A stretch of DNA of 64,000 nucleotides from Adineta ricciae (GCA_905250025.1 CAJNOJ010000011.1:811287-875286); one strand, 5' to 3'. Positions 1-14,032 are shown, counted from the first letter of the stretch. Translations and numbers: made by a program. The notes: generated from the sequence alone by a model not told the origin.

Positions 1-580
1 CAGTACCGAGTGTTAACACATCAATTGCATCTGTAACTGGAAAATTTGGTACACGAGCTTCGAGAAGTTTTCCACGTGCAAGTAGAGCTAAAGTATCGGA
101 TGTATGACGTATCAATTGAGCACGAATTTCCAGAAAATTTTGAATGTCCTATAGAGAGCGTGCGAATAATTTACAGATACCGATTGTTTTGAAAATATCT
201 ACTTCACACGCCGTGACGCGGCCTGTTGTAGCCACCCATTTGACAATTGCCAGTATTCGGATGAACAATTGTCGTGTGCGATAGACAAATCCTACTAATT
301 CGATTTTTCTAAGAAAAATAAACGATGTCTATCTTTTTAAAACAATTTTTTTGATCGTTTATTACCTTTCTAGCGCTGACTTGTGGACTAAGCTAAAATA
401 GGCAAGAGAAAAACGGTGATTCGGCATTTGAAATGAATGAAGGACATACACATCTGCCATTGTATATAATTCGTGGTATGTTTTTTGTACAGCTGCTCTG
501 AGCAAGTCGGATAAACGAATTTTATCGAAGATTGGTAGAACGATAGCATTGTTACCACCAGTTGGTGGATTAACAGACAT
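1..580 (-). CDS. MED14: Mediator complex subunit 14, N-terminal part (runs off the window)
   Basis: MED14 is a scaffold subunit of the nuclear Mediator complex that links transcription factors to RNA polymerase II. The model is ATG at 580, exons 580-450, 392-366, 308-218 and 148 to beyond base 1, with GT-AG introns and a consistent frame; 132 residues are visible. The conserved MED14 N-terminus can be read: LLRAAVQKTYHEL, then SALERKIELVGFVYRTRQLF, then RILAIVKWV, and in the last exon RHTSDTLALLARGKLLEAR and NFPVTDAIDVLTLGT. These match the animal pattern (VQRTYHEL, RKIEI, TRQLFVRLLALVKWA, YAIDVLTTG). The second exon is only 27 nt. The rest of the gene lies outside the window. Family identity is secure; the exon borders are inferred from frame and splice sites. 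Confidence 0.9.
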
Positions 581-954
581 CTTGGAAGGAAATTGGCTAA
601 ATATCAAAAGTCCTAAGGTTTTTTTAAGTTAAGAAATTTCCTATTTGAATTTCAAGTTGATTCAGAAATGAAGTGTATGAATAGGTTTTATACTATACAT
701 TTCAGTCAAACTTTATTTGATTGGTTTGTTGTGTCAATGAATGATGTCTTTGAAAGGAGAGGAGAAATTTTTGAATGCTATTCACTGACATCTACGTCGA
801 CCATTGTATATTATTGATCTTATTGTGAATGAATGAATAATGTGTTCCTTGTTTCAATTCATCCACTCTTAATAATGATTTATTAAAAGAAAATTCTAGT
901 GGAAAATAACTGTTTTAACGAAAACTTCACAGAAAAACAAGATGAATAGTCAAA
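581..954. other. Intergenic stretch upstream of MED14
   Basis: This AT-rich stretch lies between the MED14 start codon and the stop codon of the next minus-strand gene. It must hold the MED14 promoter and the 3' untranslated end of the upstream gene. I see no repeat or further reading frame. Confidence 0.5.
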
Positions 955-2938
955 TCAATATGTGACTCTCAACGAGTTGTCGTCCACATAAGAATCGATG
1001 TTACTTCCACCTGTATCCTTCCTGGTGAATCTCATTATATAATCAATACTTCGTGTTCCTTTTGGTAATGGGAGATTTTTTGAATAGGGACACCATCCAG
1101 GATTTGTCGAACAAGTAAGTCCGCCAGATGACACTGTTTGGATTTCGGCGTAAGTCACCGATCGAAAAGTTATGATTACTTCAACTTGATCATAACGCAT
1201 GAAAAAATTATTCCAAGTTTGATAATGAAACTCAACGCGTGCCACGAGACGACCAGAATCAAGTTGAGTCTCTGTGAATCCTTGAATACCACCTAACAGT
1301 GGAACATTTTGTGATAAAGCTGATATATCACCATTAGCTCCATATCCACCGGCAAAACAGAATGTTCCAGTTCGAGGATAATAATCTTTGTTAAACTTTC
1401 CCCCTGAATCAACGATGGCCGCCGCAGGACCTAGCTGTGTCCATCCTGCGATGTTTCCAGCTTCGGCCCCAGGATTTTTTAATAGATTAGGTGGAACCAT
1501 CGTTGTTGTTGCTAAAAGGAAAGGTATTCGAAAGATACACCAAATCAACTTAACATTCTCACTTGTGGTTACAGTCGATGTCTTAACTAAAACGAAATAC
1601 ATTAGTCATATTTCGTATCAATGTATAGCATAGACTATTACCTGTCGTTGTTGTCGTTGTTGATAGTTCTCTTTCCGTATATGCATTATCCATATTTTCC
1701 GTAGACATAAGCAAAGTTGTATCCATCAAAGCCGTATCTGGAAAACTCAGAATATGCGTATCAAATGAATAGTGATCTTATTTATGGTTGACTCACTCGT
1801 CTCATTTAACTCCGAAAACACTTCATATACAAAGTAATGATCAAGTTTCCAATGAATTGCGACTATAAAGTAATCTTACTCATCGTTGCTGTTGTTTCAA
1901 CTAAATCACATGAACATATCACTATAGATAATTTGACTAACATCAGAGCTTACATAGGACTAAAGGTGCCTCAGACTCAGATGTATCAACTAAAATATCG
2001 TTCGAATAAAAATTGATATGGACTTATATTTGGACATACTTCTATTGATGGTCACGGAATTGTTGTTTTCTATAATGAGGAACAATTGAGATGTCATGTC
2101 TTATAAATTATCGATACTCACCTTCCGTCAGAGGTGTTGTCGAAGTTTGTATTATGGTTGTTGTTGTACCTATTTTCGAGAAAGTGTGCTATTAATTCAA
2201 GTGATATCCAATATCTGAGACGTTACTGGGAGCTATGGTCGGCTCAGATGTTGTCGATACTATGAGACAATAGTTGGTTTGATTAGATTACAGACAGATC
2301 GACAATACCTGTCGTCGTGGTTGCAGTTGTCTTCCGCGTTGTCGTTGTTGCTGTCGTTAGTTTTGTTGCTAAATATACGAAACGATTTCCGAGTAAAACA
2401 ATGCTTTAAATGTCAACGACAGTACATACTAGTCGACGATGTTGTAGAAGCTACGGAAAAAAACATTATCATGGTTATTTTGAATATTCAAAGAAAAAAT
2501 TTACTCGTAATGGTCATAGTCATGTTGTTTGTAGTTGAAGTTAAAGCTAAAAACGAAGATCATAGAATGTCCAGCTAGAAAAACATTTACTTGTCGAGAA
2601 AGTACTCGTAGTCTCGTTGACTACTAAAATAGATCCTTTCATTCACATTGTGAAATTAATATATGGACTCTTACCATTTGTTGTTGGTGAAACCGAGAGA
2701 CTCTGGTTCGATGTTTTTATCAAAACAACTGGTACAACAATCGTTGTGATCAATACTGATAAAATAAGAAGTATCACTAATGCCGTAAAGACAGGACTCG
2801 AAAGAAAAGATGAGCAAGTTGATTTACTGAAAGAAACTTATTAAAAACGTATGAAACTGTATGGATAAAAGTTTACCGGACAGGTGCTGATTGATTAACA
2901 TAATTATGCGAGACGCGGACTTTGTTAGAGAACACCAT
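955..2938 (-). CDS. Type II membrane protein: TM anchor, Thr-rich stalk of microexons, C-terminal beta-sandwich-like domain
   Basis: I reconstruct 13 exons giving 390 residues, from ATG at 2938 to TGA at 957-955. Residues 1-32 are basic/polar and cytoplasmic-looking. Residues 33-57 form one hydrophobic segment (VFTALVILLILSVLITTIVV) without a cleavable signal, so a type II topology is inferred. Residues 72-205 are a Thr/Ser-rich, probably O-glycosylated stalk, encoded by ten consecutive small exons of 33, 42, 21, 60, 33, 48, 21, 24, 96 and 24 nt. All ten begin and end in phase 1. The last exon (1511-955) encodes an extracellular domain starting NLLKNPGAEAGNIAGW and ending SYVDDNSLRV, like jelly-roll carbohydrate-binding modules. 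The ligand is unknown. The protein at 33464-36539 has the same overall plan. The domain assignment is tentative; the exon arithmetic (1173 nt) is consistent. Confidence 0.75.
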
Positions 2939-3760
2939 TTCGATGGAGAATTAATCGAAGAAATCGTACTTCTTTCTGTTCTACCTGTTTGAAAACAATT
3001 GTTTTATTCTGTTATCAATCATATCATGAACAAATATTTCTGTATACCGATTAACTCAATCGATAAATTTAATCTTGCACTTGACACATTTACTCTCGTT
3101 TCTGGATCCTACAATGACGACAGAATTAATTTCGTTTTTCGCATTTTCAGTCGCTTTCATCTGTCTTATGTAGAAAATAGTGAGATCCAAAGAAGATATC
3201 AGCACTTGTGATTAATTTATCAATATTGACAAGATATTCTTGTTCCCTCGACTGAATGAAAGAACATTTGGATGCATTCTTACACAAGTGATTTTTAATC
3301 GGACAACTCTCTAAGCATACAAATCATTTCTCTAACGTTGTTCAGAATGGTAACAGCTGAGGATGAGGAGTGGCTCACTAGAGGAAGACCGCCAAACGAT
3401 TCGACGTTACTCGGATTAAGAAGTAAACATTTTTTGAGATATGACTAACTAGTCCGATTCAAGCACTAAAAATGTTTGTCTACATTATCTGATGTGGCTG
3501 ATGAACAGCGACATGATCACTCTGTTTCTGTACATCGTCAGCGACGGTGTACGGCGTTAGTTGCAGCTAGATGAAGACTCATCTACTTTCACAGTAAAGT
3601 TTTCTGGGTACGTTGAAGATACTGTAGTCTCCGTACACTGATACAAAGACTAACATTTAGAAGTAAGCGAACATAGAAAAATGCGAATGTCTTTTTAAAC
3701 AAATTGAAAATAACAGCAAACAATGAAGCGAAGTCAAATGAATAGTTTATGATGTTTAAG
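2939..3760. other. Intergenic stretch between two minus-strand genes
   Basis: About 820 bp hold the 5' flank of the stalk-protein gene and the 3' end of the PDZ gene. Short open stretches exist, but none has recognisable protein features or clear splice partners. I see no repeat. Confidence 0.4.
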
Positions 3761-4816
3761 TTATACATCCAATCCCATAACTGACCAGTCGATTAAACTC
3801 TTTTCTTTCATTGTTTTATATTTTGGAATATCAGTTTTGGCGATGACGATCAATTCGACTTGATTCGATGCTAAGGCTGCAGCTCGTATCATGATTTTGA
3901 CTTCTTCATGTGATAGTTTTTCAACATTTGTTTTTCCAACAAATATAAGCACATCATTCTTACGAAGACCCGCTCGATACGCAGGTGACGCTTCTTCTAC
4001 TTCACCAATCACATGAAGATGTTGGTATTGTAGTACTAATCCATAACCATCATACCTTTTACTCTTACGTAAACGACATAATTTCGCTTTCAACGGCTCT
4101 TCTTTACTCGTTTCATCGACCGGTGTTATGGTGTAGACTTCACAACGGCTTGATTTTGATGAAGTTGACGTTGCTATTGAGCCAACGGACGATTGTTTTC
4201 GTAATTCAAAACGACTAGGACGACGCTGACTAGGATCTACATCTGCATCTTCATGGGATGTTATAGGAAGTTCTGAGACGAGATTCAGTCAAAGAAATGA
4301 ATACTCTTTTCTCCAATCAGACTTACCTGGTTGTTTTTCTTCTATGTCATTCACTGGCTCTTGGAGTAGCAGTAAATATTTTGGATCATTAGCAACAGTG
4401 AACACGATCGGTGTCATTAATTGCATTAGTTTTCGTACATCCTCATGTTCAAGACTGGTCACATTGATACCATTGATTTGTAGAATTCGATCTCCGTCTT
4501 TCAGACCAGCTTGACTTGCTGTTGAATCTGGTTGAATATTACTAAAGAAGTGTACTTGAGATGTTATATCAGCTTGAGGAATAAATGAATTGAAATCCAA
4601 ACCAATCGCTTCGGGAATGGTTATATAACGTGTTTCACCTGGTTCAACCGCGAATCTCGAACTACTTGCCAATGTATTCGAGCTTTGTTTGTCTCAAATA
4701 AATAAATACTCAACTCATGAAACAAAACCTCATAATAAAAACAAACCATCGTCGCCATCATCATCGTCATCTGTCTGCAACGAAACTTGTTTCGGGATCG
4801 TCTTTTCGTTAGCCAT
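3761..4816 (-). CDS. Two-PDZ NHERF-like adaptor protein
   Basis: The three-exon model (4816-4747, 4692-4327, 4272-3761) gives 948 nt and 315 residues, with ATG at 4816 and GT-AG introns. PDZ domains bind C-terminal tails of membrane proteins. The first PDZ (about residues 44-128) shows IQPDSTASQAGLKDGDRILQ with INGINVTSLEHEDV; the second (about 205-295) shows AKLCRLRKSKRYDGYGLVLQ, ASPAYRAGLRKNDVLIFVG and LSHEEVKIMIR. The opening of the second PDZ resembles NHERF/EBP50 (xLCxLxKxxxxxGYG). The N-terminus carries an Asp run (TDDDDDGDDD). Both domains are closest in sequence to the second and third PDZ domains of the large gene at 53580-56608, including the VxNDPxYL and SLIDW/SFIDW tails. It looks like a small paralogue of that gene. 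Partners are unknown. Confidence 0.85.
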
Positions 4817-5339
4817 CGTATCCGCGCAAAAAAGCAAACGTTTTATTAATTGTACTGAAGGAGGACATTGATATGCTTCGATAATCACACGTGTATAAAT
4901 CAAAACAAGGCAACGAAATCATGTATCAAATATTCGTACTATCCAATAAATACACTCGACGAATCCGATTTAATACTATAAATATATATGTCTACGTCAA
5001 AACAAACGAAATCGCAGTGAATTCGATAGAAAAAAAGACGCATTTGTCGACGAATGTGTTGTGTATTTTGTAACGATAAAGACAAAACAATAGAGCCACA
5101 TTAAAGACATGACAGGAATGCACGAATGTCATATGTTAAAAAGATGATTAAACAACAAAAAGATAGATAAATCTGATCTTTGGCAGAAAAAAGCAAATGA
5201 AAATTAAATGTATAAAAAAACCAGATTTGTGTACATGTGTTCTACTAAAAATTGTCGAATGAGTATTGAGAAAAAGACTGTTGGATATGAGAAAGAATCA
5301 ATTGGAAGTATCACATAAGATGATAAGAATGTCGAAAGT
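4817..5339. other. Intergenic stretch 3' of acetyl-CoA carboxylase
   Basis: AT-rich DNA between the ACC stop codon and the start of the PDZ gene. It would contain the ACC 3' end and the PDZ gene promoter. I see no supported gene or repeat in it. Confidence 0.4.
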
Positions 5340-8300
5340 TTACTGGTCGCTGGTTTTATTGTTGAAATGACGATGAAGTCGGTACAATTGATCATCATTT
5401 GAATGTTCAATGACGTCAGATAAAAGATTGGGGTACAGTTGTAGTAGTCTTATAATATAGAAGTATGATTGACTTAAGACAAATCGAAAGAAATTAACAT
5501 ACCGATGAATCGTTTCTCGCGCGCTTTGTCTCTGAAGAGTTTTTATTCGATCATTTAGCAAAGATGATTGATTCACTCTTTCAAACCATCCAACGACGTC
5601 TTTATCATTCATCCAGTCTACAGTCTAAACGAAAGAATCAAAGATGAAAACGAATATATGATCAAACGTTGTTTTACTTCATCGCTTCGATCTTCATTGA
5701 ACCATTCTTGCAAGTAGTTCAAGATCGTCAGATAATTAAACGAAGAATCGGCAGCTAGGATGGTTTTAATCGCACTGTCCTCCGCTAAACGTCGTTTCAA
5801 GCGCCAATAAAAAAATTCGCGACTTGTTCGCCAGTCAAGAATATTCTGAAGAGACATTTGGTTTTTTCGATGATCGATCGAAATTTTGTGATTAAACTTA
5901 CTCGAATAACTCCTTTTTCTAACATTCTTCCCGGCGTGTCATGTAAATCACAGAACATCACAGCAGCTTGCTGATATATCGGCAATAATTCATTTTCTCT
6001 TTCAGTCAATTGTTTTTCTAAATCTTCTTTGTTATTGTTTGTTGTAGTACTCACATTTGTAATTAGTTCACGACAGATCGGGTCGAGTCGACGGATTGTC
6101 TTAATCAAATCTTTTGAACGATATTTGATTTCGACAGTTCCTTCGGGTTCTAGTACACTACCGCGACTGAATCGATCCGCATACATTTCCATGTAGGGCA
6201 AATTTATCGTTGGATCGACAACTACCCAAGCACCGCCGCGCAATTCTCCGTACGGTGGAATGTAAATGAAAACAGGTTGATCGTATTCGCGTAAAGCGTC
6301 AACAATGTAAGCGCCGAACTTAATGATTTGATCGAACATGTCTTTCATTCCACCACTGAAACCACGCCAATTCGCGAAGATCATCAGTGGCAAATGTTCA
6401 CGTTTGAAGTCGTTGATGGCTTGAGCGGTTTTAAACGCTGAATCGGGAAACCAAACCTGACCAGCTTGTTGAATTGTACGTGCGTCAGAATCGAAATTAG
6501 CTGGATCTGCTGGTTGCTCCAATTCAACTGTACGAGTTTCTACCGTGATAACACCCATTGCTACATGAAAAGAAACGGAAGAGATGCTATGAAACAATGT
6601 TTTAATACAACTTACGAATGCCACCGAGACGTGCTCGACCACAAACGACAGTTTTTGCCCAACCTTTCATAATCTCAATAAATGAATCTCGGTCAAAAAA
6701 CCCTGATTGGAATGCAGACGAATTCGATGTTCCTGATTCGTTTGTATTTGCTGTTGCTGCGGCCGACAATGCAGTCATTTGTCTTCCTTGAATCATATGT
6801 CTCGGATCGTAGGGTGTTGATGTAGGCATAAAATCAATTGGGCGACTGACTGAGTCATTGAATTGTGCTAAGACTGGTGGCAAATGTGACATCGTTTCAG
6901 GCATATATGAAAGATATCGAAGTATAAGTACACATCCTTCGAAATCATCCTTAACAACATCATGTGTGACACCATTGTTAAACATGATTTGCGTACCGCC
7001 TAGCTGATTGTTACTATTGTAAACTTCCCGACCAAGAACTTTGTTTAGTGCCCCAGCGCCCGTTAGAATAATATGGGAATTTTCCACTTGTATTACACGT
7101 GAACCTAATCGAACAAGATAGGCACCAATACCAACTGCTCGACAAGTAACGAGACTAATTGTTGGTACAACATTATATGCGTACGAAGTTTCACCAGCAA
7201 TCATGCCTGATCCACGTAAATTTTCTACCCCTAAACTGTTTTCTTTACCAAAAATATCAACGATTTTATATCGGACTTCTCCATGTTCTTCGATTCTTTC
7301 TGTTCGAACAGAATTCAAATGTGATACACGACTATAGCCATTTTCTGTTAAATATAAATACTGGATGCCTTTTTCAATATCATTTGGATCATTCCAAGCG
7401 ATATGATAAAGATCTTTCAGTTCTTCTGCTAAGCCAATACGTGCACCGCTATTCGCTGAAATATATACTCGTGGTATACGTTCGAGACGTGATAATTCCG
7501 AAGCACGTTGGAATAATAAATCTTCATCCATGCCAAATGAACCGATTTTAAACGTTATATCGTTGGCAATAACAATAATCGAACGCCCCGATGGGCATTC
7601 AGGTGTTTTCATATGAAAACGCCATGCAACTATCCCACAATCATTTTCCGCTGGTGAACGTCGCCGAATTAGAAGACCGCATCGTTTGACATGATCTGCA
7701 GAACCACTGGCATGCGATGACGATTGTGTGTTACCTGGTAACAATAAGGAGGCAGAATCCGTTTGATTAACTATTGAGAAGCAAATAGAAGTCAGTTATT
7801 TCGAAAGAGTAAGAAGTTTTACTTTGATGTGATACGTCAAGAATAAGTTCTTCAAAGCTAAAGATATCAGCTGGAATCAAATTGTCCTTTAGTTTATTTT
7901 TCTCTGCATGTTGTTTCCAAATTAATAGCAATGCTTGTCGAAACATCTCAGGAAAATCATAGACATACGGTGTATTATTTGACTGAGCAGTGAAACGTTT
8001 ATACTGTAAATGGTCTTTTGTCACGTATGGATCATACAAAGCTCGACCATCCAAAGGTCCTGTTCTATCGGTAGCATAACTTTGGAAAATAGTCCGTCCT
8101 GTCGTTTGATTTTTCACTTCACGATAAAGAGATATGTCAAGATAGTAACCACTTTCATAGGTTAGAAATGCACGCATGGGAATCCGTTCAGAGTCAGGTG
8201 TTAAGCGTATGGTCATTTTTAACTCGGCTTGAAGGATACGAAGTTTCCATAATCGAAGTCCTTGAAAATAGAAAGACATAGCGACATGTTCTATTTTCAC

Positions 8301-11300
8301 CACAATACGACTCACCATAACGTAATACCATTTTACGAACACTTTCCTCTAGTCTCGGCGGATCGATACAAACCGTCGGCACAAAACACATGAAAACATG
8401 ATTGCAGTCGGTTTTACTTGCTAGTGGATGGGAAAAGGCGATTTCTAACTCATCCATGGCTTCTAATAACGTTCGTTCGGCTTCATTTTGAAGATAATCA
8501 TAACTTGCTTCTTTGGTAACAAAATCGGAATGGCGAATAATCGATCGAACAAAAAATCGATGGTCAATAGCATCATGTTGTTTCGAATAAATCTTCCCTT
8601 TGCCTAAATAGAGATGCATTTTGTGATTGGAAGTAGGTATAAATTCAAGGTCAAATGATCGTAAGCGATAGATTTCTAATTGATACGCGAGTGCTGGTTC
8701 TAAATTTCGATAAATTTTATCTTCTTGAAACTATAAAAAGAACAAGCAACTTATTAAATTTTAGATAAACTCAGCCATACTTACATCCAATCGTTTTCGG
8801 TAAGTATAATACATAGGGAATTGACGCTAAAGCAGAACGTAATCAAAAGTTGATATAGATTAGTCTTTCGCTTTACTTTGGCAGCGACGGAAAATGTCAC
8901 CCGTCGGATATTCTTCGCTTTGCAGACTTCACTCTAAAAGTAACAATATTTCTACTAAAGAAGACATTTCCATTGCGATGGGATACACACCTTCGCTTGT
9001 ATAAATTCCGAGAAAACATGTTCAAGTTTTGAACCCTGCTGTAGGTTCACATCATCTTTGATAAAAACATAGATCAGATTTGTTGCTTCGTCAATCTAAA
9101 TTGAACAGAACAAATCTATACACTCATTGCATTTCCCAGTTTTTACTCTATTCGTATGTGAGAGTGATGATGAGCCGTCGTACGACGATTGCCGATTGTG
9201 TAGCTGCGCGCGCTTAGCACGAAACTGAGATGAATGTGCATCAGGATATGTCGTTGTAAATGGTGTTAACAATTCATCAAATGAGCTAGAATCGATCGAA
9301 TCTATGTTTCAATTCGATAATCTTCAATCGTGACAAACTTTTTCGCACGGTCCCAACTTTCGAAAGCAGCGAAAATACCATTACGTTGGAATAATTCTGA
9401 ATCCAGACTACTTAGTGACATTAAATCACCGCTGACACTGCCAACACGAGCGATATTTTCATGTTGAAATAACCTGAAAAATTCAACTCAATCTATGTGA
9501 TCCTAGTGTGCATCTTTCAGACCGATTCGGGTGGTTATGTGGAAGATACATGGCAAACTGAACAGCACAAGTTCCGTCGGATAAAAATCGGTGTTGGATA
9601 CTATTCAGATCATACGAAATATATGATCGACGTACGTAAACCTACAAACAAATTGTCGTAGACATTCGAAACATATAGACACGAAACGGATACCTCTAGT
9701 GCTGCTTGGCAAACTTGAACATTGGAATGGTAAAAAAAGCTATGTAGAACATCGAAGATACTTGTTTCAGACAGGATTAGTTTCTTAAGAAAACATTGTT
9801 AATTTCGCATGGAGCTTTTATCAATCCTTACTTGAATATTTTCTTGACATAACTTATGTCCGTACATATCAATTGCACTGAGAAAAATCGATTCCATTTG
9901 ATTATGTCGTAATTCATAGGGTGGTTGTTGAAAAGCAGTTTTCACTTGTCGAGATTTCAAAGCAACTTTCGAATTGGTTACATGTGTTAAGGACGTTAAT
10001 TCACTTAATAATACTGTCAGTTCATCAGTTAATGTGGGATCACGATCAAATAATAAGTCAATTAACATAATTACAAGAGTATTTTTTGCATTGTAATTCG
10101 CATGTGAAAAAACAATTTCAACAACTTTATGCATATCGATTTTATGTTTATCGCGTAGTAATGTTAAGCATTTATCGTATTGTCCGTATTGAAATAATGT
10201 TTCGATGTTCAAATAGTTCCTGATCAGATCAGTTATAAACGATTTCATATGACCTTTGATACCTGTTCGATATCGTTGAACTAGTTGTACAAGACTTTGT
10301 ACAGTTACAAAGAATGCATCGCGGTCACTTTTTTTCTCTAATTTTGATGCGTAACTGTCAAAAACAGATGCGATTGCTTGAGAAGGGAATTGCACGAGGA
10401 CAGATGTTAGATTGCTCTTGTAGCTTTTCATAATTTTCTTCGTTTCTTTTTCGACTTCTTTAGGTATGCGATCGGATATGTTCGACAGAATATCTTCAAC
10501 TTCGAGTAAAGGTAATGCAGGATCGCGTAAAATTGAAAATAACTGTTCGACATCTGACTTTAGTCGTTCGCGAAAATACGGTTCGGGATAAGAATAACCA
10601 GCAAGGATATTTTCTAATGAACCTTTGATTATTTGAAAGACTTGGTTGACTTTTGTGCTCGCTAAATGATTCAAATTCTCGAACGTAAATTTCCCATCGT
10701 ACAGTTTTGATTGCTGAATTTGTTGAGAATCATCAAATATAATACGTGCGAGAATACACGAGGCGTCAAGTATAGCTCCCGATCGTTTATTCCATTGAAG
10801 ACTAAAGACACAAAGATGATTTTCATAGATCACAAAGTAGCGAATTCACCTACTGTCCTTTCGATGGACAACGTAATTCTGTCACCATCTTCATAACTTC
10901 AATTTCAGCGTAGACTTGTCCTGCTTCAATAGCGCCTCCGTCTTCAACTGTGTAATGAAGAAGTTTTCCTGCCGATGGCGACCTGTGAAAAGATTTTCTT
11001 TAAGGAAAAAAAAACGAATGACATTTGTTTGAGTTCAAACCTTAATATTGATGGGTCGTTTTCTTTTTGAAATACACATGATTTATTATTAACAACAATT
11101 CGATAACTATCAACTTCTTCTTTCATAAATGTTAAATAACTCGAATTTTCTAAATTGATTAATATTCCACCGTCCTTCATACGATGTGCTTCTAGTTCAA
11201 CATAAGAATCGTTCATGACAACAAAAAATCGAGTGGGACCGCATTGTGTCACCTATTTACAGTTAGTCATCGTTCAACAGAAAACATGTAGCTGTTTTAC

Positions 11301-14032
11301 CTGTAATTTGTATTTGATATATTCATAAATGAGCTCCACATGATGTGAAATTGAGAGAACACTCATGGGTAATATCTGACCGCTAGAAAAACAGAATGAT
11401 CAGTATGGTTAATCGATTGTTCGCTTTCGATTCGCTTAGAAATATACCGTTCGAGCGAGGACTGGAAATTTTGGAAATTATTTCTAAAAGTTTCATCTGC
11501 AATATGTATTGCACCACAAACCACAGATAAGATGATATCAGGTTTTTTCGTTTGAAAACGTTCAGCAATTAAACCGTCGAGCCAACTAGTCTTAATAGTA
11601 TTGTTGATATAATCGTCTGTTTCGAGTAGTCGGATCAAGATTTCCACTGAAAGTAAAGAGCAAATATGAAAAATTTCTCTTCAACCGTTTGGCTATTACC
11701 GGTAGAATGAAAGTCTCCGCGAATTGATAATTCTTTTAATGCTACAACTAAATTTCTGAAGGAGAGCAATACAATAGATAACTGCGAAGGAACTCAACAT
11801 ACTTTTGAGCATCTTCACGTGTATCACCATGTGAGAAGATGTGTCCGAATTGTGAATCAGCATACTCATGTAGGCCACCAGCTGATGAGATACTGAAATA
11901 TCCCCAGACATTTTGCCCACTACGAAAATTTAATTCTTCAACTGTTCCTGAGCTTGGTTTAAAACCCTGTAGAAAGATGATGAAACATGACAAATTTTGA
12001 ACTCTTCACCAAGACTTACTTCATTTGGATTTTCACTTGTGATACGCGCGGCAATGGCATGTCCGTGTGGATGAGGTTTTGTACGAGGAGCATCGAAATT
12101 AATCGGTCCAATTCCAAACGGATCTTCTTCATACAATAAACGAATATCTTTTATCCGATGTAAGCATATTCCCATAGCAATTTGTAATTGACATGCAGGC
12201 AGATTAACATCGGTGATCATTTCCGTGCATGGATGTTCTACTTGCAATCGAGGATTTAATTCAAGAAAAAAGAATGTTTGATCACTTGGATTATACAAAT
12301 ATTCAATCGTTCCCGCACTAAATGAAATGACATTTGAATTTACTCGATGAAAACTTTAAAAAAAACAAACCTAACATAGCTGACCATTTTAGCTAAACGT
12401 ACGGCCGCTTTCTCCATCTGTTCAAGAATCTCTGGTGGAGCGATAATGGCTGGCGCTTCTTCAATAATCTTTTGGTGTCTTCGTTGAATGGAACAATCTC
12501 GACCGAACAAAGAAATTGCTTCGCCGCTCTGATCAGCAAGTATTTGCACTTCTAAATGCCGGCAACTATCCGCATATTTCATAAGGAATATTGGAGAGCC
12601 GGGAACTTCAGCTTGGACTTGACGAAAACAATTCTCGAAATCGTCACGATTCGTCACTTTACGTATGCCTTTTCCACCGCCGCCTTCAGATGCTTTGATC
12701 ATCACTGGAAAGCCAATTCGACTAGCAATCTAATTATTGGAAAAAAAAGATCCATAATGCCTCATTTGAATTCAGACGTTCTTCTTACTTCAACACCTTC
12801 TTTACCATCGGTCACACATGCTCGTTCGTATAGTTCGATGGGAACAGTAGCATTTTCTCGATCTTGATCGTTCCAATCCAGTTTCAGATCTAAAATTTTC
12901 ATCGACACATTTTCTAAACAAACAGCAACTTTTTCCGATTACGCGATCCGCTCCATGGCAATGTTGGCACGTCAGCACTTTGAGCAATAATTGTGGAAGC
13001 TATCTTGTCTCCTAACGCCCACATGGCTTGCTCTGGTGGACCTGTTTTGACATAAGCAGACAATAAGCATCTCATTCGAAAGTATTGCTATGCATACCAA
13101 TAAATATTATTCCGTGACTATGTAGTAGTTCTGGCAGTTTTGGATTTTCGGAGGCATGGCCCCATCCGGCCCAAACAGCTAGAAGAGAAAACGGTTAAAT
13201 TATAATTTCATACCGAAGAAACAACAATCATCAAACCTTCGACAGGAAATCGTTTTGCAATATCAAGAATTAATTCACAATTCGAATAGTTCATATGTGA
13301 AGGGCCACCTTGCACATTAACATAATGATCTGCATATCGGATATACTCTAGTGGAGATGTCAAAATTCAGATTCTATATTGAACAGAGAAAGTTAAATCA
13401 AACCAGCATTCGCTTTCATATCTTCCGGTGTAACCATTGCAACAAATTTGATCGCGTTTTCCTGTCGAAACATCTCATATGACCAACGACGTATTGAACG
13501 CATACATTTAACCGCGGCTATTCCATTATTTGCAATAAGGATCTTGATAATGAAAATATCGACATAAATAGTCGTACTTTCGTGTAAAAATGTCTTACTT
13601 TATTTATAACACGAGATCCACCTAATAAATCACACAATTCTTTTGGTGTCGAGACATTTGTTGTTCGTAAGCCAACAGATGCCATATTCGGACCAGACAT
13701 GTTTCTGTAGAACGTCGATGTGCAACGATAACATCATTAGAAGAGAAATCTTACCTTGTGTAACGTTTCTTAGTTGATTTTTGATCAATGGAAAGTGCTG
13801 ATGCTGCCGGCAGTAGAGGATTGCCATCATTTACGATGGAAGCGAGCGGAGATGGCGTCGGATCATCAGAGTGATCCGAACACTTGAAAAATGTGGGAAA
13901 TTCATCTGATGAGTCATTGCCATTGTCTATATTTTGGCAGAAACCGAGATCGAATTTGACTTGTGGTGTTTGCGAACTACGTTTGCGTCGTAAATTTGAA
14001 GGCGAACTTTCCTCTTCATTATTAGAAGCCAT
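5340..14032 (-). CDS. ACACA: Acetyl-CoA carboxylase, multidomain eukaryotic type
   Basis: The enzyme carboxylates acetyl-CoA to malonyl-CoA, the committed step of fatty-acid synthesis. The gene runs from ATG at 14032 to TAA at 5342-5340, split by many short introns. Biotin carboxylase comes first (about 13.7-11.0 kb), with [30 protein letters not shown], the ATP-grasp loop [14 protein letters not shown] and [16 protein letters not shown]. The biotin carrier domain follows (about 10.98-10.85 kb), with [17 protein letters not shown] and the biotinylation motif EVMKM. The long central domain spans about 10.8-8.0 kb. Carboxyltransferase spans about 7.7-5.3 kb, with [48 protein letters not shown] and [11 protein letters not shown]. 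The N-terminal 90 residues are Ser-rich and poorly conserved. I found no missing domain and no internal break. Gene identity is very firm; I did not resolve every intron in the central domain (8.7-10 kb). Confidence 0.95.
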
